From Trichobilharzia regenti (Eukaryota; Platyhelminthes; Trematoda; Strigeidida; Schistosomatidae): DNA of 64,000 bases. Location of the stretch: assembly GCA_944472135.2 (NCBI GenBank), contig OX235270.1:138151632-138215631 (forward strand), read 5' to 3'. The position numbers were made by a program, and so were the translations under genes. The stretch's first letter is position 1; the number at the start of each line of letters is the position of its first letter. This document shows, one piece after another, positions 11,685 through 22,988 of the stretch. The notes under the pieces were generated by a model. The model did not search any database and was not told where the DNA came from. It saw nothing but the letters and a program-made list of their open reading frames with translations.

Positions 11685-11830
11685 TTTCAAGTTTGGTCGC
11701 AGATCGGTAGAAGTTAGAATCCTTGCGCCAGTGAATTGGGTGCAAATAGCTAATCGGTCTACGAGGTCTCCTTGTTCCTGGAAGGTGCTGGGTTCAAACC
11801 CTCTATGGTGGTTGATCACGAAACGAAGGA
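11685..11830 (+). repeat. HHR-SINE-1 head fragment
   Basis: Contains GTAGAAGTTAGAAT, a degraded A-box region, CTCCTTGTTCCTGGAAGGT and the B box GGGTTCAAACCC. It matches the unit upstream of its hammerhead. The hammerhead itself is barely recognisable. Confidence 0.7.
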
Positions 11831-11883
11831 AGAAGCAACTGAATGGCATTTCATGAATATTACTGAGACAATACTGATACACA

Positions 11884-12465
11884 TCAGAGAGGAGTAGAGA
11901 AGTCTTTTCATAAAAGTAGACAAAAGTCTGGGTATGCTAAGAAACGATTGGGCAATTAATTATTTGATAAAAGAGGCTCAAGAGATTAAAATAATATCTA
12001 TACACACAGTGGCGATAATTTTATCATTCTCACCCCATTCTGTTCATTTATCTGATTTTCCAGATGTGAATATTTTATCGGAAATAAATCTGTTTAAGGT
12101 ATTTACTAAATACTTAGCGAATGTACTTTTGCAGTGAGTAGCATTTATTCTCCCGACATATCTCAGTTTCATATTTAGTTAACTTTGTAAAAATGTGATT
12201 GTGATGCTCACCAACCATTTTCAGTATGGGAAATTTTTAGAATTTACTGATGAAAAAAATCCATCTGATCATCTATTGGCTGTATTCGAAGTAAATATTT
12301 TCAGGAAGCGTCTTGCAGATATACCACTCCTAGATTGTATAATAATGTAATTATTGGGTGTATCACACATGGTATAAGACTCGTTTACTGACTAACGTTT
12401 CTTAAACACTTCATTATGCATAGTCATACCAACTAAAACTACGTAAATGTAAAACTATATTTGTA
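11884..12465. other. No gene seen
   Basis: AT-rich; a 67-codon open stretch at 11934-12137 has no domain and AT-driven composition. Confidence 0.4.
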
Positions 12466-12704
12466 AGATCTCATCAAAATTGAAATGAGTTATTAAAATG
12501 TTTGCTTCGGCAAACTGATCCGAACTTCTTCAGGAAAAGTAATCGAAATTAGAATAACAAATTTTGACATATAATAAAGGGCACATCTTTTTTTCATAAG
12601 CTTTATCCAATCATATGATTCATGAAACAGACGTCAAAATATGATTTAAAAGATTGCATGAACTGTGATCAACATTTCACCTCAGACTTAGTCTACTTTT
12701 GAAA

Positions 12705-13010
12705 TTTAATCGGTAGATGGTGAGTAGCAGTGGAATCCAGGATGTGCATTTCGTCCTATTTGGGACTCGTCATCCTGATGTACCTGCATTCCCTAGTGAC
12801 TGATGATATTCCCACCGAGGCTCGAACTCAATGCGCATAGTTTTAAACGCCAAAGCGTTATCCACTAGATCACTTGGGCCACAAGAGAGCCACCTCCTGC
12901 GCAACGGGTCATATCAATTATTTAATTCAATTTTAGATTTTCCTGTCGATTGATTGGACCGAAGTTCTCGGCCTCAGGTTGACATGTCCGGTCCTTGTGC
13001 AGATGCTTGA
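12705..13010 (-). repeat. HHR-SINE-2 (SMalpha-like) copy
   Basis: Minus-strand element with tRNA-like head (A-box region TGATCTAGTGGATAACG, B box GTTCGAGCC), hammerhead near 12731-12786 and the upstream GACATGTC segment. Same family as 61136-61485. Confidence 0.8.
12731..12786 (-). ncRNA. Hammerhead-like fold, core C3 changed
   Basis: Minus strand: stem II GTCCCAAATAGGAC, then GAAA, then a GTGCATC cleavage arm followed by CTGGATTCC. The core reads ATGACGA instead of CUGANGA, so the invariant first C is lost. Likely inactive. Confidence 0.6.
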
Positions 13011-13150
13011 AGCACCTGTGTCCTTTTTATGTAACAACCTTTGTTATTTTTATTCCGATTAAATTCCCTGGCGAAGTTTGGACCAGTTTGCTGAAGGAAA
13101 CATTTTAATGACTCATTTCAATTTTGATGAGATCTTACAAATATAATTCC

Positions 13151-13249
13151 CAACTATGTCTACTTCTCCTTCTGCACCCAGTTTTTTTGGAACTATTCGG
13201 TGACATTTTGGTCACTGTTCATATAAAACTACACAACTACAATGCATGA
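13151..13249. other. Short spacer
   Basis: No feature seen between the inverted pair and the RTE relic. Confidence 0.3.
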
Positions 13250-13700
13250 CCTTCATAGATCTTCTTTATTTCTTTTTACTTGCTCATAGGCTCTCATTCC
13301 ATCCTGAGACGATATAACGTCCGGCTATTCATTTCACTCGTGGGTCTGCTGTGTGATACCATTTAGTAGTCACCTCGACTTATGTTTAACCTACTCCCAC
13401 TCCCTTGTGAGCATTTGTTCGGCGGTTGACTCTTAGTTGATCCTTCACCAGACTGTTTCATCCTTTCTAACCGTCTGGTCTTTAAGACTAAAGCAGCAAG
13501 GGACGATGCTGATGACGCTTGCACCACGTTTCGGAACCATACAGAAACGCTGACTAGAGATTAGTATGAAAGATCAGGATTTTATTTCTTACAGTACAGT
13601 AATTACCACACTGATTTCAGAGTGGTAAAAGTCTGATGTGCTTTCCAAGTCCCACCTGTCTTTGACATCGGTTACAGGTTCCCCTGTGTCGTACATCTAA
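13250..13700 (-). pseudogene. RTE LINE relic
   Basis: On the minus strand a FLYGSETW motif (VLLYGSETW in the 58.6-kb copy) follows a degraded TLKSVW block. Downstream C-terminal sequence is unreadable after multiple frameshifts. An old copy. Confidence 0.6.
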
Positions 13701-13789
13701 TAAAATACTACAGTGTCTAAGTTTTGCACGTATATTACTGCAAATTAACGTTGATTTTGTCTGTTATGTTCTACTCGTTAATTTCAACA

Positions 13790-14690
13790 TAAAGCTGTCT
13801 CGCACCCTAGTTTACTGTAGGATATTAATTTTGATGTAGTTGTGTTCTCCCAGCTGGACATTTCATTTGCGAAGCTTTCATTGCCCTACTAGGCAATATC
13901 TTTAGCCCTTACTTCAATTTGAAGTGAGCATTTCGGATTTCTCCACGAGTTTATTAGTCATCTCTCCTGGTCGCCTTGCACGTGATTAGTTGTTTCTGTG
14001 TTTTCATACTCTCTAGACTACTTGTATTGAAACTGACTGTTTCTTTGACTTGAACTTTAGCCCTTTGTGTAGCATTTCCTTCTTATCGATTGGTAAATTT
14101 CGTCTGTGTCGGTATGTCTATTGATTGACGATTTACTGGAATACCAGGAAGGCTTCTAAAAATTCTCCAGCATTCCTGGTCTTTACTCTGTCCGATATAT
14201 TTGAACGTTGTCCAAGTAGAACTGATTTCCGTCTTTGTCTGTATATTGCAATATGAGCGACGGACTAGGTGTCATTTATTTTGATGGCTTGTTTATGTTC
14301 ATGTATACAAAGATGAAGAGGACGTTCACTCTGGCCAATGTAGTGCTTTTCGCAGTCGTTACACTTTATTTCGTAGATGATGTTTGCCTTATCTTCTTTC
14401 ACTGTTAAGTGTTTTGGTTGACTCAGAGCCAACTGCGTGAAGTGATCTCGTTGGTCTGTGTGCGACATCAATTCCTATGGGTTTGAGGAGTCTTGCAGTC
14501 ATTTCTGATATGTCTTTTATACATGGTAGAGTGATTTTCCTTTTACTTTGCTTGAGGGCCTCTGATTTGGTAGGCTGGCTTGGGGTAGATGTTCTTTGAT
14601 AAAGTTCCATGGATATCCATTCTTTTAGAAGATATCCATGAGATATCTTTCTTTAGTTATTTTGAAGGTGGGGGCTTCTGCAGGATATTA
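13790..14690 (-). pseudogene. PLE-A relic: linker, GIY-YIG domain and 3' region
   Basis: A linker reads KITLPCIKDISEMTARLLKP (about 14480-14550), then one frameshift, then IIYEIKCNDCEKHYIGQS (about 14320-14375), the GIY-YIG core. The 3' non-coding part (13840-14060) parallels 300-560. It lacks the reverse transcriptase. Similar break points to the copy at 255-1300 suggest both derive from similarly truncated transcripts. Confidence 0.8.
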
Positions 14691-16020
14691 AATATTAGAG
14701 GACTGTTTGAGTGTTCTTTACAATGCAAGACATAGAAATAACGACTGCACTCATCGTATTGTTTTTTAACCAATGATAATAATGACTAATTTTAGCATTT
14801 GAATTAGATTCAACCTAAATTACTCAATATACTAGCTAGCTTACTAAACAAGAAAGTGGAATACATCTAAACGCAGTAAAATAATGCATGAAAGCAAAAT
14901 TCCCATGTTAATTAGAATCACAGTTACTTGAAAACTTTGTCTACATCCATGCATAATGGAAAGTTCCGTTTTCAGCGCATCGATCAAGCGAAGAAACAAC
15001 TTTCATTATTGTTTCTTTTCGCTCTGGAAAAAAATCTACTTTTCTAATTAGCTAGTATGAATAGCGTGCTCTCTTTCTTAGTGATCAATACTTCGCAAGT
15101 TTACACATGACGAGTTGACGAGTTGTGTTATTTTTTTTGAATTGCGTTATTTTTTCGTCCCTTTGCTTGTTTCGCCTGTTCACTGATAAATCTTTTGTTG
15201 TCAGTTCGAATTAACAAATTGTTTTTCAAACTGAGCAAAAAAAAATAATAACCAAACAAAATGAAATGAGTATTTTAAAGGTTATGTAAGGTAAAGAAAA
15301 TCAAAAATGCCTAAAAATTATTCAAGTTTAAATACATCTGGTATGTTGAAAAGAACAAATTCTGAACATATCTGGGAATGCTGTGATTAGTCGAAAGGGA
15401 ACAAAATTTCGTCAGACAAATGAATGAATATACACATTGGATGTTTGACATTGAATAAATAGTTTTTGTGACATCGATTTTCAGACGAATTCAGTTTTGA
15501 TGTTAAGACCTCAAAAAAAAAAAAAACAATATCGTTGACGGCCTGCTTAAATCATCTATGGGCTACAAGAAATCCCATCTATCAAAAGGCTAGAACTCTT
15601 AGGCATATCTTATTATTTAAATTATTCAGTGATTTCTTTTTAATAATAATAAAGCTCTCTTTCAGACAATATGTGAAGGCATAGTACAGACATTTTTTCA
15701 GCGTATATTTCCTTTTACTACAGAATTTACGTGTAAAGTAGTAATATCAAGTGTACCATGTGTTGTGGAGCTGTTTCATATGAGGAGAGAACCAAATCTG
15801 TACATTTTTTCTTGTTTTCTTTCAAGAATTGTACAGCGTTCTGTAGAAAGCTTATTAAATATGTTAAATACAATTACGATTGTACAGTTTATGAAAATGA
15901 ATCGTCAAAAAGAAACTTTTCTTCACTGGTTTACGCCTTTTTCTTAAATGCATGCCCGAGTTCATGTAGGAAATATTTAGGGACTAAATACGCTGAAAAT
16001 TTCTGTAAACTATGTTCCAA
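14691..16020. other. No gene seen
   Basis: AT-rich spacer with short A runs (about 15514-15526). An 88-codon open stretch at 15758-16024 has no recognisable motif. Confidence 0.4.
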
Positions 16021-16086
16021 TTAGATATTAATTGGTGGATGGTGACTAGCAGTGGAATTCAGGATGTGCATTTCGTCTTATTCGGG

Positions 16087-16859
16087 GCAAAGTTCAACAA
16101 TAGCGTCCCAAGGGATGCGAACGCACGAGTGTCCTTCAGCCGACCAATCATAGGAGTGGGGAGGTTTTGCATGAAAAATAACGTACATTTACAAGAAAAT
16201 GCATGGAAGCACATTAAACAGGGTATCTTTCTCTGACATAACTTAAAAATACGTCCCAGTTATGATGAGGGGTAGCAGTGGCTAAGTTAGACTAGTTTCT
16301 GTACATGCATTCACTGAGGTGACTCAAGATGAGCGCTTTTGTGAATCGTTTATCTCCTTTATCTTGTTGTGCAATCCTCTCCAAAGCCCTCGGTTGAATT
16401 ACTATGGTTTCGATTAAGAAGATAGACGACTACTTACCAGGAAAATGTGGATAATAAAAACAATTAAAATAAAATGACATTAACTCTAAATCTATCCCTA
16501 ATCTCAACCCTAACCTTTATTGTTACCCTAGCATTGAACTTAACACTAACCCTAGCTTTAATCCTAACCCTAATTACAACTCTTATCTTAACCGTGAGTC
16601 TAACCCTAATTCTAATTATGACCTTGATCCTAGCCCTAACCCGAATACTTGTCTCAACCCTTATCCAAACCCTAGTGAGCTATTAAAACATTGTCCAAGT
16701 AGTACTTAAGAACATGATCTGGGTAAAATTTGCTCCTTAGTTGATGAATATCACTGATATTTCAGATTTGGTAATGACAGGTGCCAAAAGCCAACGGCTA
16801 GCATGCGTCCAAGGTCATTGGAATGTTTGCGCTTCCGGGACGCTATTGTTGAGCTTTGC
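16087..16859. mobile_element. Non-autonomous TIR element, about 773 bp
   Basis: The ends are inverted: GCAAAGTTCAACAATAGCGT at 16087 and its inverse ending at 16859, 22 of 23 positions matching, with weaker pairing for about 30 bp more. The flanks TATTCGGG (16079-16086) and ATATTCGAG (16861-16869) suggest an imperfect 6-8 bp target duplication, compatible with hAT or Merlin type transposition. It has no transposase. The interior contains telomere-like repeats. Family not recognised. Confidence 0.7.
16464..16680. repeat. Degenerate telomere-like (CCCTAA)n array
   Basis: About 215 bp of diverged CCCTAA-type hexamers (TAACCCTAA, ACCCTAGC, TCTAACCCTAA). The reading frame through it (LTLTL repeats) is a by-product of hexamer periodicity. 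Interstitial, inside the TIR element. Confidence 0.85.
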
Positions 16860-17035
16860 CATATTCGAGATTCGTCACTTCGATGTACCTGCATTTCGCA
16901 GTGCTTGATGATACTCCCATTAAAGCTCGAACCCAGTGCGTACAGTTTCAAACGCCAAAGCGTTATCCACTAGACCATTTGGTCCACGAGAGCCACCTAT
17001 TTTGCAACGAGTCATTTTAATTTAATATGCTCGCT

Positions 17036-17880
17036 TGGTAGGATTTTCATATTTAGTAGCTGTAGGAGCGTAGATTCTTATGAAGTTACTTCTGCTTTCA
17101 CCCGGAAAGATACCAGACAAAAGTTGCGAATAAGGGGGATGTTCTGTATCACACAAGATATTTTTAGCTAAGTGCTTGCAATAATAGAAGTGCCTATTGA
17201 CAATAATGTCAGTTAGCTAAGTCAAAGGCACACCACTAATCCTTCCTACAGTCTTCAGTGTTCTACGTAATATAACATGGTGTGTTTTTAGAAGTCCAGA
17301 GAGGAGGAATAATGGTGAATAATAGGGGAGAATGGGCAGAATACATGAATTACCAAATTATGAGAGACAAGGTTCTGTTATGATGCCAGAAAGCCTCAAC
17401 TTCTGTATGTTATAGGTCCAAAGAAAAACTTTCTTTAAAATCAACAGGATTTGAGATGATCAACAGAGATTCGAAGAGGAACTGATGCCAAGATGAGAGA
17501 TATTCGATTTAGTCCCTATCGCAGTTCCATCAACATTACAGAAATCATGCGACCCAATCAGTCCATGCAAGGCTTGTTCGCATTTGAAACTAAAATCAAC
17601 AATATGACATTTAGATGGATTCACTTTAAGACCATTTGAGTGAGACCGCTTATTAACTTCAGAGAAGGATCTGTTCATATAACAATACTCCAAATCAGAA
17701 ACTCCGGGGGCAGAAACGGTTAGATAACTGGTATATTTAATGAAGTTAGCTTTGGAAGAATATGGAATGTCATACAAAAAAAAAGAAAAAAGGAAAAGAG
17801 AGAGTACAGAGACATGACGCACACTATTTTCTATTAGCAAGGAAGTGGAACGCTTTCTATTAAAAAACAGTATGATCCGT
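17036..17880 (-). pseudogene. CR1-like LINE reverse transcriptase relic
   Basis: On the minus strand about 17840-17460 gives LFLFSFFLYDIPYSSKANFIKY, where the catalytic YADD is replaced by YTSY. Then comes SHSNGLKVNPSKCHI, a typical post-catalytic CR1 block, and at 17100-17440 the thumb and C-terminal block with RLSGI, NSCILPIL and LLKTHHVILRRTLK. It is 5' truncated and has stops. Same family as 39135-40310. Confidence 0.8.
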
Positions 17881-18265
17881 TAATCAAAGATGGAATGAAC
17901 GATGCAAAATTCATTTAAACGTATCGATTGTGCTGCATACTTCATATTTTTGGAATGCATTCAAATAAGTAAAACTTTTGCACAAGAATCAACAGCTTTG
18001 ATACTGTGCAAAAAATATATTCTTGCAGAAGAAAAAATTTACGGCAAAACTAAAAGAAGACATAAATTGATAAAGAGAAGACGTTCAGTGAAGAGACTTT
18101 TTTCGGTGAATTCATTCACATAGCTGTACAATCGCATTTATATATATAATTATTTGTGTGTGTATGTACATGAGGTTTGCTAAGTTTAGATAATTGATCA
18201 GGTAATACAAGGATGATCTAATATAGAAACGAGGTTATTTAGATAGCAGCTAAAGTAAGATTGAG

Positions 18266-18457
18266 TGCGTCGGTGGCACAGTGGTTAGGACTCTCGCCGA
18301 CCATGCACATGGTCCGGGGTTCGAGCCCACACCGGCGCACACCTGATATCTATGGTCGGCCTGCAAAATTTGGGCTACCGATATCCATGCTGAAAATTCC
18401 ATACTTGTACCAAAAATACAGTGTGGAATCAAGCTGTAAATCAAAATAAAATAAAAA
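18266..18457 (+). repeat. tSINE-a, complete
   Basis: Starts TGCGTCGGTGGCACAGTGG (A box TGGCACAGTGG). B box GGTTCGAGCCC lies at 18318-18328. The first 74 nt can close as TGCGTCG/CGGCGCA like a tRNA acceptor, but the anticodon arm is replaced by GACCATGCACATGGTC. The 3' end GCTGTAAATC runs into an A-rich tail. It sits inside the PLE-B 3' region. Confidence 0.9.
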
Positions 18458-18819
18458 AGTTAGATGACGTAATATAACTGACTAAAATGTTTCAACTTAG
18501 GTCAGGGTAGCAACAGAAGTAATTACAGGTAGAGATTAAGCAGAAGTGGGGTAGATAATAATTCTATTTAAATTAGGACTTAATTTGAGTAAATAAACTG
18601 GACGACGTAACATAAATGACTAGAAATTGAGTGCTGGCCAAGTCAGTAACAGTGGTAATGAGGTTCAGAAGTTAAATCGGGTGGGGGGTAGAGAACAAGA
18701 AGGTTGAAAGTGTAAAACATTGCATTTGAGAAGACAAAATAATACTAATGAAGAGACAGAAGAGAAAATAATAAAAATAGGGTAGAACTTACCTGTCGGG
18801 TAATAAGATATATTACATC

Positions 18820-19688
18820 CATTGCAAGTGTAGTGATTGAACGAACTTCTTCTGTATGCAGAGTTCAGGACTTAGCAAGTGAATCGTCATTGCCTCTGCA
18901 GTTTGAAGAAGTCTGATTTGTACACCTTTAGGAAGGCTACTTCGTATTCTGTAGAGGACTTTGAAGCTTGTTTCCGTTGTAGCTTGATGTCCGGAATCTA
19001 TCAGATGTTATAAGATGGAGCTGCGAGGGCATAGTTTTTCTCATTTGTAAAACCATGTTTGGGAAGCGAACTCTGGGTACGGCCGAAGTACCTGGCTCCA
19101 CACGAGCATGTGAATTGTTTAATACACACTGATGGGGCCAGTAGTTTTAGGTTATCATTCACGTCCATATGAATCATAGGTTTTGTGGAGAAGGTTAGTC
19201 GTAGTTCAGCTGCGAAGAATGTGTCCTTGAGTGGGTGCGACAGTCGATTTTTCAATGTTTCCGCAGATATATCTCCAATAAATTGAAGGCTCATATAGAG
19301 TAGTTTTTCCGGGACGCTAAGCGTGAGCGGCTTCTGGGGTCTAGGATTCATGGATTTTGCAATAAACCGTTCTAGACGAGGATTCTCTCGAGATTTTCTA
19401 CTTCATCTTCTATGGTGTCCGCTGTGCAAACTCCGCGAGCTCTATAGCTGAGTGAACGGACCAGGTTTCGTTTGGCGTATAGAGGTACACAACTGTGATA
19501 GTTAGTAAGCTATCTGTTCCATGTTGACTTTCTGCAGAAAGATCTTTTAAGTGTCCATCCTTTTCTCGTCTTGCTAGTTGAACGCCAAGAAAATATATTG
19601 TGGAGTAGAACTCTTTCTCCAGTGTGAACTGAATCGTGGGGTGGCAGTTGTTAAACGACTTCAAGATGTCATCTTGATTTTCCTCATT
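18820..19688 (-). pseudogene. PLE-B RT C-terminus and GIY-YIG endonuclease
   Basis: From 19688: DNEENQDDILKSFNNCHP and FLGVQLARREKDGHLK (RT thumb). Then the connector with LQFIGDISAETLKNRL, then FTCSCGARYFGRTQSSLPK (GIY-YIG core), and at about 18850-18990 the tail ASFKVLYRI-like segment and a CIQKKFV-type end. A few stops and frameshifts are present, but long stretches stay open (84 and 116 codons). This is the RT/endonuclease of a Penelope-like element. Confidence 0.85.
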
Positions 19689-19706
19689 GTCAACAATAAT
19701 GAAAGT

Positions 19707-21801
19707 TTTGTATAGTTTGGTTTGTAAGGATTAGTTATGTTTTACGGGTTGATCACGGATTGATATCAGTTAGAGAACCATTGAAAACCAGGGAGTACTG
19801 GACAGCTGCTGTTTCATCCTAGTTTGGGAATCATCGGCAGTACGCACCCACTGGGTTTCGAACCCGGGACCTTCCGGTTACAAGGCAAGCTCGTATACCA
19901 TTCAGCCACTGGGACCCGATTCAATGGCTCGTGAATTCTAACTTCTACTAATTCGTGATTTAGCGCGACCCCAACCATTGTCGTTGGTGGGACATCCATC
20001 CACACACGTGACATCTAGTTGGACCTCACTGGTCACGACTTCTCACTAGAACTCAGGAAACTCCAACCTGTAGCAAGTCACTAGCGAGCATCAGATTAAC
20101 TTTGTATAGTTTGGTTTGTAAGGATTAGTTATGTTTTACGGGTTGATCACGGATTGATATCAGTTAGAGAACCATTGAAAACCAGGGAGTACTGGACAGC
20201 TGCTGTTTCATCCTAGTTTGGGAATCATCGGCAGTACGCACCCACTGGGTTTCGAACCCGGGACCTTCCGGTTACAAGGCAAGCTCGTATACCATTCAGC
20301 CACTGGGACCCGATTCAATGGCTCGTGAATTCTAACTTCTACTAATTCGTGATTTAGCGCGACCCCAACCATTGTCGTTGGTGGGACATCCATCCACACA
20401 CGTGACATCTAGTTGGACCTCACTGGTCACGACTTCTCACTAGAACTCAGGAAACTCCAACCTGTAGCAAGTCACTAGCGAGCATCAGATTAACTTTGTA
20501 TAGTTTGGTTTGTAAGGATTAGTTATGTTTTACGGGTTGATCACGGATTGATATCAGTTAGAGAACCATTGAAAACCAGGGAGTACTGGACAGCTGCTGT
20601 TTCATCCTAGTTTGGGAATCATCGGCAGTACGCACCCACTGGGTTTCGAACCCGGGACCTTCCGGTTACAAGGCAAGCTCGTATACCATTCAGCCACTGG
20701 GACCCGATTCAATGGCTCGTGAATTCTAACTTCTACTAATTCGTGATTTAGCGCGACCCCAACCATTGTCGTTGGTGGGACATCCATCCACACACGTGAC
20801 ATCTAGTTGGACCTCACTGGTCACGACTTCTCACTAGAACTCAGGAAACTCCAACCTGTAGCAAGTCACTAGCGAGCATCAGATTAACTTTGTATAGTTT
20901 GGTTTGTAAGGATTAGTTATGTTTTACGGGTTGATCACGGATTGATATCAGTTAGAGAACCATTGAAAACCAGGGAGTACTGGACAGCTGCTGTTTCATC
21001 CTAGTTTGGGAATCATCGGCAGTACGCACCCACTGGGTTTCGAACCCGGGACCTTCCGGTTACAAGGCAAGCTCGTATACCATTCAGCCACTGGGACCCG
21101 ATTCAATGGCTCGTGAATTCTAACTTCTACTAATTCGTGATTTAGCGCGACCCCAACCATTGTCGTTGGTGGGACATCCATCCACACACGTGACATCTAG
21201 TTGGACCTCACTGGTCACGACTTCTCACTAGAACTCAGGAAACTCCAACCTGTAGCAAGTCACTAGCGAGCATCAGATTAACTTTGTATAGTTTGGTTTG
21301 TAAGGATTAGTTATGTTTTACGGGTTGATCACGGATTGATATCAGTTAGAGAACCATTGAAAACCAGGGAGTACTGGACAGCTGCTGTTTCATCCTAGTT
21401 TGGGAATCATCGGCAGTACGCACCCACTGGGTTTCGAACCCGGGACCTTCCGGTTACAAGGCAAGCTCGTATACCATTCAGCCACTGGGACCCGATTCAA
21501 TGGCTCGTGAATTCTAACTTCTACTAATTCGTGATTTAGCGCGACCCCAACCATTGTCGTTGGTGGGACATCCATCCACACACGTGACATCTAGTTGGAC
21601 CTCACTGGTCACGACTTCTCACTAGAACTCAGGAAACTCCAACCTGTAGCAAGTCACTAGCGAGCATCAGATTAACTTTGTATAGTTTGGTTTGTAAGGA
21701 TTAGTTATGTTTTACGGGTTGATCACGGATTGATATCAGTTAGAGAACCATTGAAAACCAGGGAGTACTGGACAGCTGCTGTTTCATCCTAGTTTGGGAA
21801 T
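19707..21801 (-). repeat. Minus-strand array, 5.3 units of HHR-SINE-1
   Basis: Units start at 19707, 20101, 20495, 20889 and 21283; the partial one starts at 21677. Each has an A box (TGGCTGAATGG), B box (GGTTCGAAACC), hammerhead and 3' tail. The partial unit begins, in its own sense, within hammerhead stem II. Each unit also contains an identical 66-codon frame (first at 19814-20014) that only reflects the SINE sequence. Confidence 0.95.
19795..21419 (-). ncRNA. Five hammerhead folds with U4C core change
   Basis: Located at 19795-19843, 20189-20237, 20583-20631, 20977-21025 and 21371-21419. Stem I GTACTG/CAGTAC, stem II TCC/GGA, GAAA, stem III ACAG-CAG-CTGT and cleavage GTC are all kept. 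The core reads CCGATGA, so invariant U4 is C. Predicted weak or inactive. Confidence 0.8.
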
Positions 21802-21810
21802 AATAATAAT

Positions 21811-22988
21811 AACTAATCCTTACAAACCAAACTATACAAAGTTAATCTGATGCTCGCTAGTGACTTGCTACAGGTTGGAGTTTCCTGAGTTCTAGTGAGA
21901 AGTCGTGACCAGTGAGGTCCAACTAGATGTCACGTGTGTGGATGGATGTCCCACCAACGACAATGGTTGGGGTCGCGCTAAATCACGAATTAGTAGAAGT
22001 TAGAATTCACGAGCCATTGAATCGGGTCCCAGTGGCTGAATGGTATACGAGCTTGCCTTGTAACCGGAAGGTCCCGGGTTCGAAACCCAGTGGGTGCGTA
22101 CTGCCGATGATTCCCAAACTAGGATGAAACAGCAGCTGTCCAGTACTCCCTGGTTTTCAATGGTTCTCTAACTGATATCAATCCGTGATCAACCCGTAAA
22201 ACATAACTAATCCTTACAAACCAAACTATACAAAGTTAATCTGATGCTCGCTAGTGACTTGCTACAGGTTGGAGTTTCCTGAGTTCTAGTGAGAAGTCGT
22301 GACCAGTGAGGTCCAACTAGATGTCACGTGTGTGGATGGATGTCCCACCAACGACAATGGTTGGGGTCGCGCTAAATCACGAATTAGTAGAAGTTAGAAT
22401 TCACGAGCCATTGAATCGGGTCCCAGTGGCTGAATGGTATACGAGCTTGCCTTGTAACCGGAAGGTCCCGGGTTCGAAACCCAGTGGGTGCGTACTGCCG
22501 ATGATTCCCAAACTAGGATGAAACAGCAGCTGTCCAGTACTCCCTGGTTTTCAATGGTTCTCTAACTGATATCAATCCGTGATCAACCCGTAAAACATAA
22601 CTAATCCTTACAAACCAAACTATACAAAGTTAATCTGATGCTCGCTAGTGACTTGCTACAGGTTGGAGTTTCCTGAGTTCTAGTGAGAAGTCGTGACCAG
22701 TGAGGTCCAACTAGATGTCACGTGTGTGGATGGATGTCCCACCAACGACAATGGTTGGGGTCGCGCTAAATCACGAATTAGTAGAAGTTAGAATTCACGA
22801 GCCATTGAATCGGGTCCCAGTGGCTGAATGGTATACGAGCTTGCCTTGTAACCGGAAGGTCCCGGGTTCGAAACCCAGTGGGTGCGTACTGCCGATGATT
22901 CCCAAACTAGGATGAAACAGCAGCTGTCCAGTACTCCCTGGTTTTCAATGGTTCTCTAACTGATATCAATCCGTGATCAACCCGTAAA
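21811..22988 (+). repeat. Plus-strand array, 3 units of HHR-SINE-1
   Basis: Units start at 21811, 22205 and 22599. tRNA-like heads run at about 22024-22095, 22418-22489 and 22812-22883. The last unit stops at CCCGTAAA next to the target duplication. Confidence 0.95.
22098..22934 (+). ncRNA. Three hammerhead folds with U4C core change
   Basis: Located at 22098-22146, 22492-22540 and 22886-22934. Same sequence and same CCGATGA core as the minus-strand array, as expected if one RNA templated both arms. Confidence 0.8.

Larger units (their letters stand above)
12470..13150. mobile_element. Unnamed retroelement 3' ends, inverted pair
   Basis: The minus-oriented segment 12470-12585 and the plus-oriented segment 13035-13150 are inverted copies (about 105 bp) ending in TTGATGAGATCTTACAAATA. 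Both hold a CCTGRNGAAG ... CAGTTTG motif, also seen at 40790-40880. An HHR-SINE-2 copy lies between them. The family is unknown; PLE-like by its architecture. Confidence 0.5.
16022..17035 (-). repeat. HHR-SINE-2 copy split by a DNA element
   Basis: The 3' half of the minus-strand SINE (16022-16085) holds GGTGGATGGTGACTAGCAGT and the hammerhead 3' strand. The rest (16861-17035) holds the hammerhead 5' strand, B box (GCTCGAACCC) and A box region. The interruption falls in the hammerhead stem II loop. Confidence 0.8.
19707..22988. mobile_element. Inverted HHR-SINE-1 concatemer inside PLE-B, 12-bp TSD
   Basis: The 12-bp duplication AATAATGAAAGT (19695-19706 and 22989-23000) bounds 3282 bp. The insert has five full 394-bp units plus a 125-bp partial unit on the minus strand, a 9-10 bp filler AATAATAATA (21801-21810), then three units on the plus strand. 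Units appear identical. Both outer ends lie on the SINE 3' side, 38 nt apart in the unit, each ending in AAA at the target. On the host strand the target duplication starts at the codon after the RT catalytic pair. Confidence 0.95.

Noticed and set aside
16474..16686. Leucine/threonine-rich 70-codon frame resembling a membrane protein
   Set aside because: It is the translation of degenerate CCCTAA hexamers.
17460..17840. 126-codon frame as an intact protein
   Set aside because: Recognisable as CR1 reverse transcriptase with its catalytic YADD destroyed and 5' truncated.
18266..18339. Possible functional tRNA gene
   Set aside because: A and B boxes and acceptor-like closure are present, but the anticodon arm is replaced, and the same sequence recurs with a SINE tail.
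19814..22915. Eight identical 66-codon reading frames, possibly a repeated gene
   Set aside because: They run through tRNA-like and hammerhead parts of the 394-bp SINE unit. Their identity reflects recent copying, not protein selection.
19707..22988. CRISPR-like array or satellite
   Set aside because: The 394-bp units have no spacers, contain pol III boxes, and are bounded by a target duplication; a retrotransposed SINE concatemer explains them.
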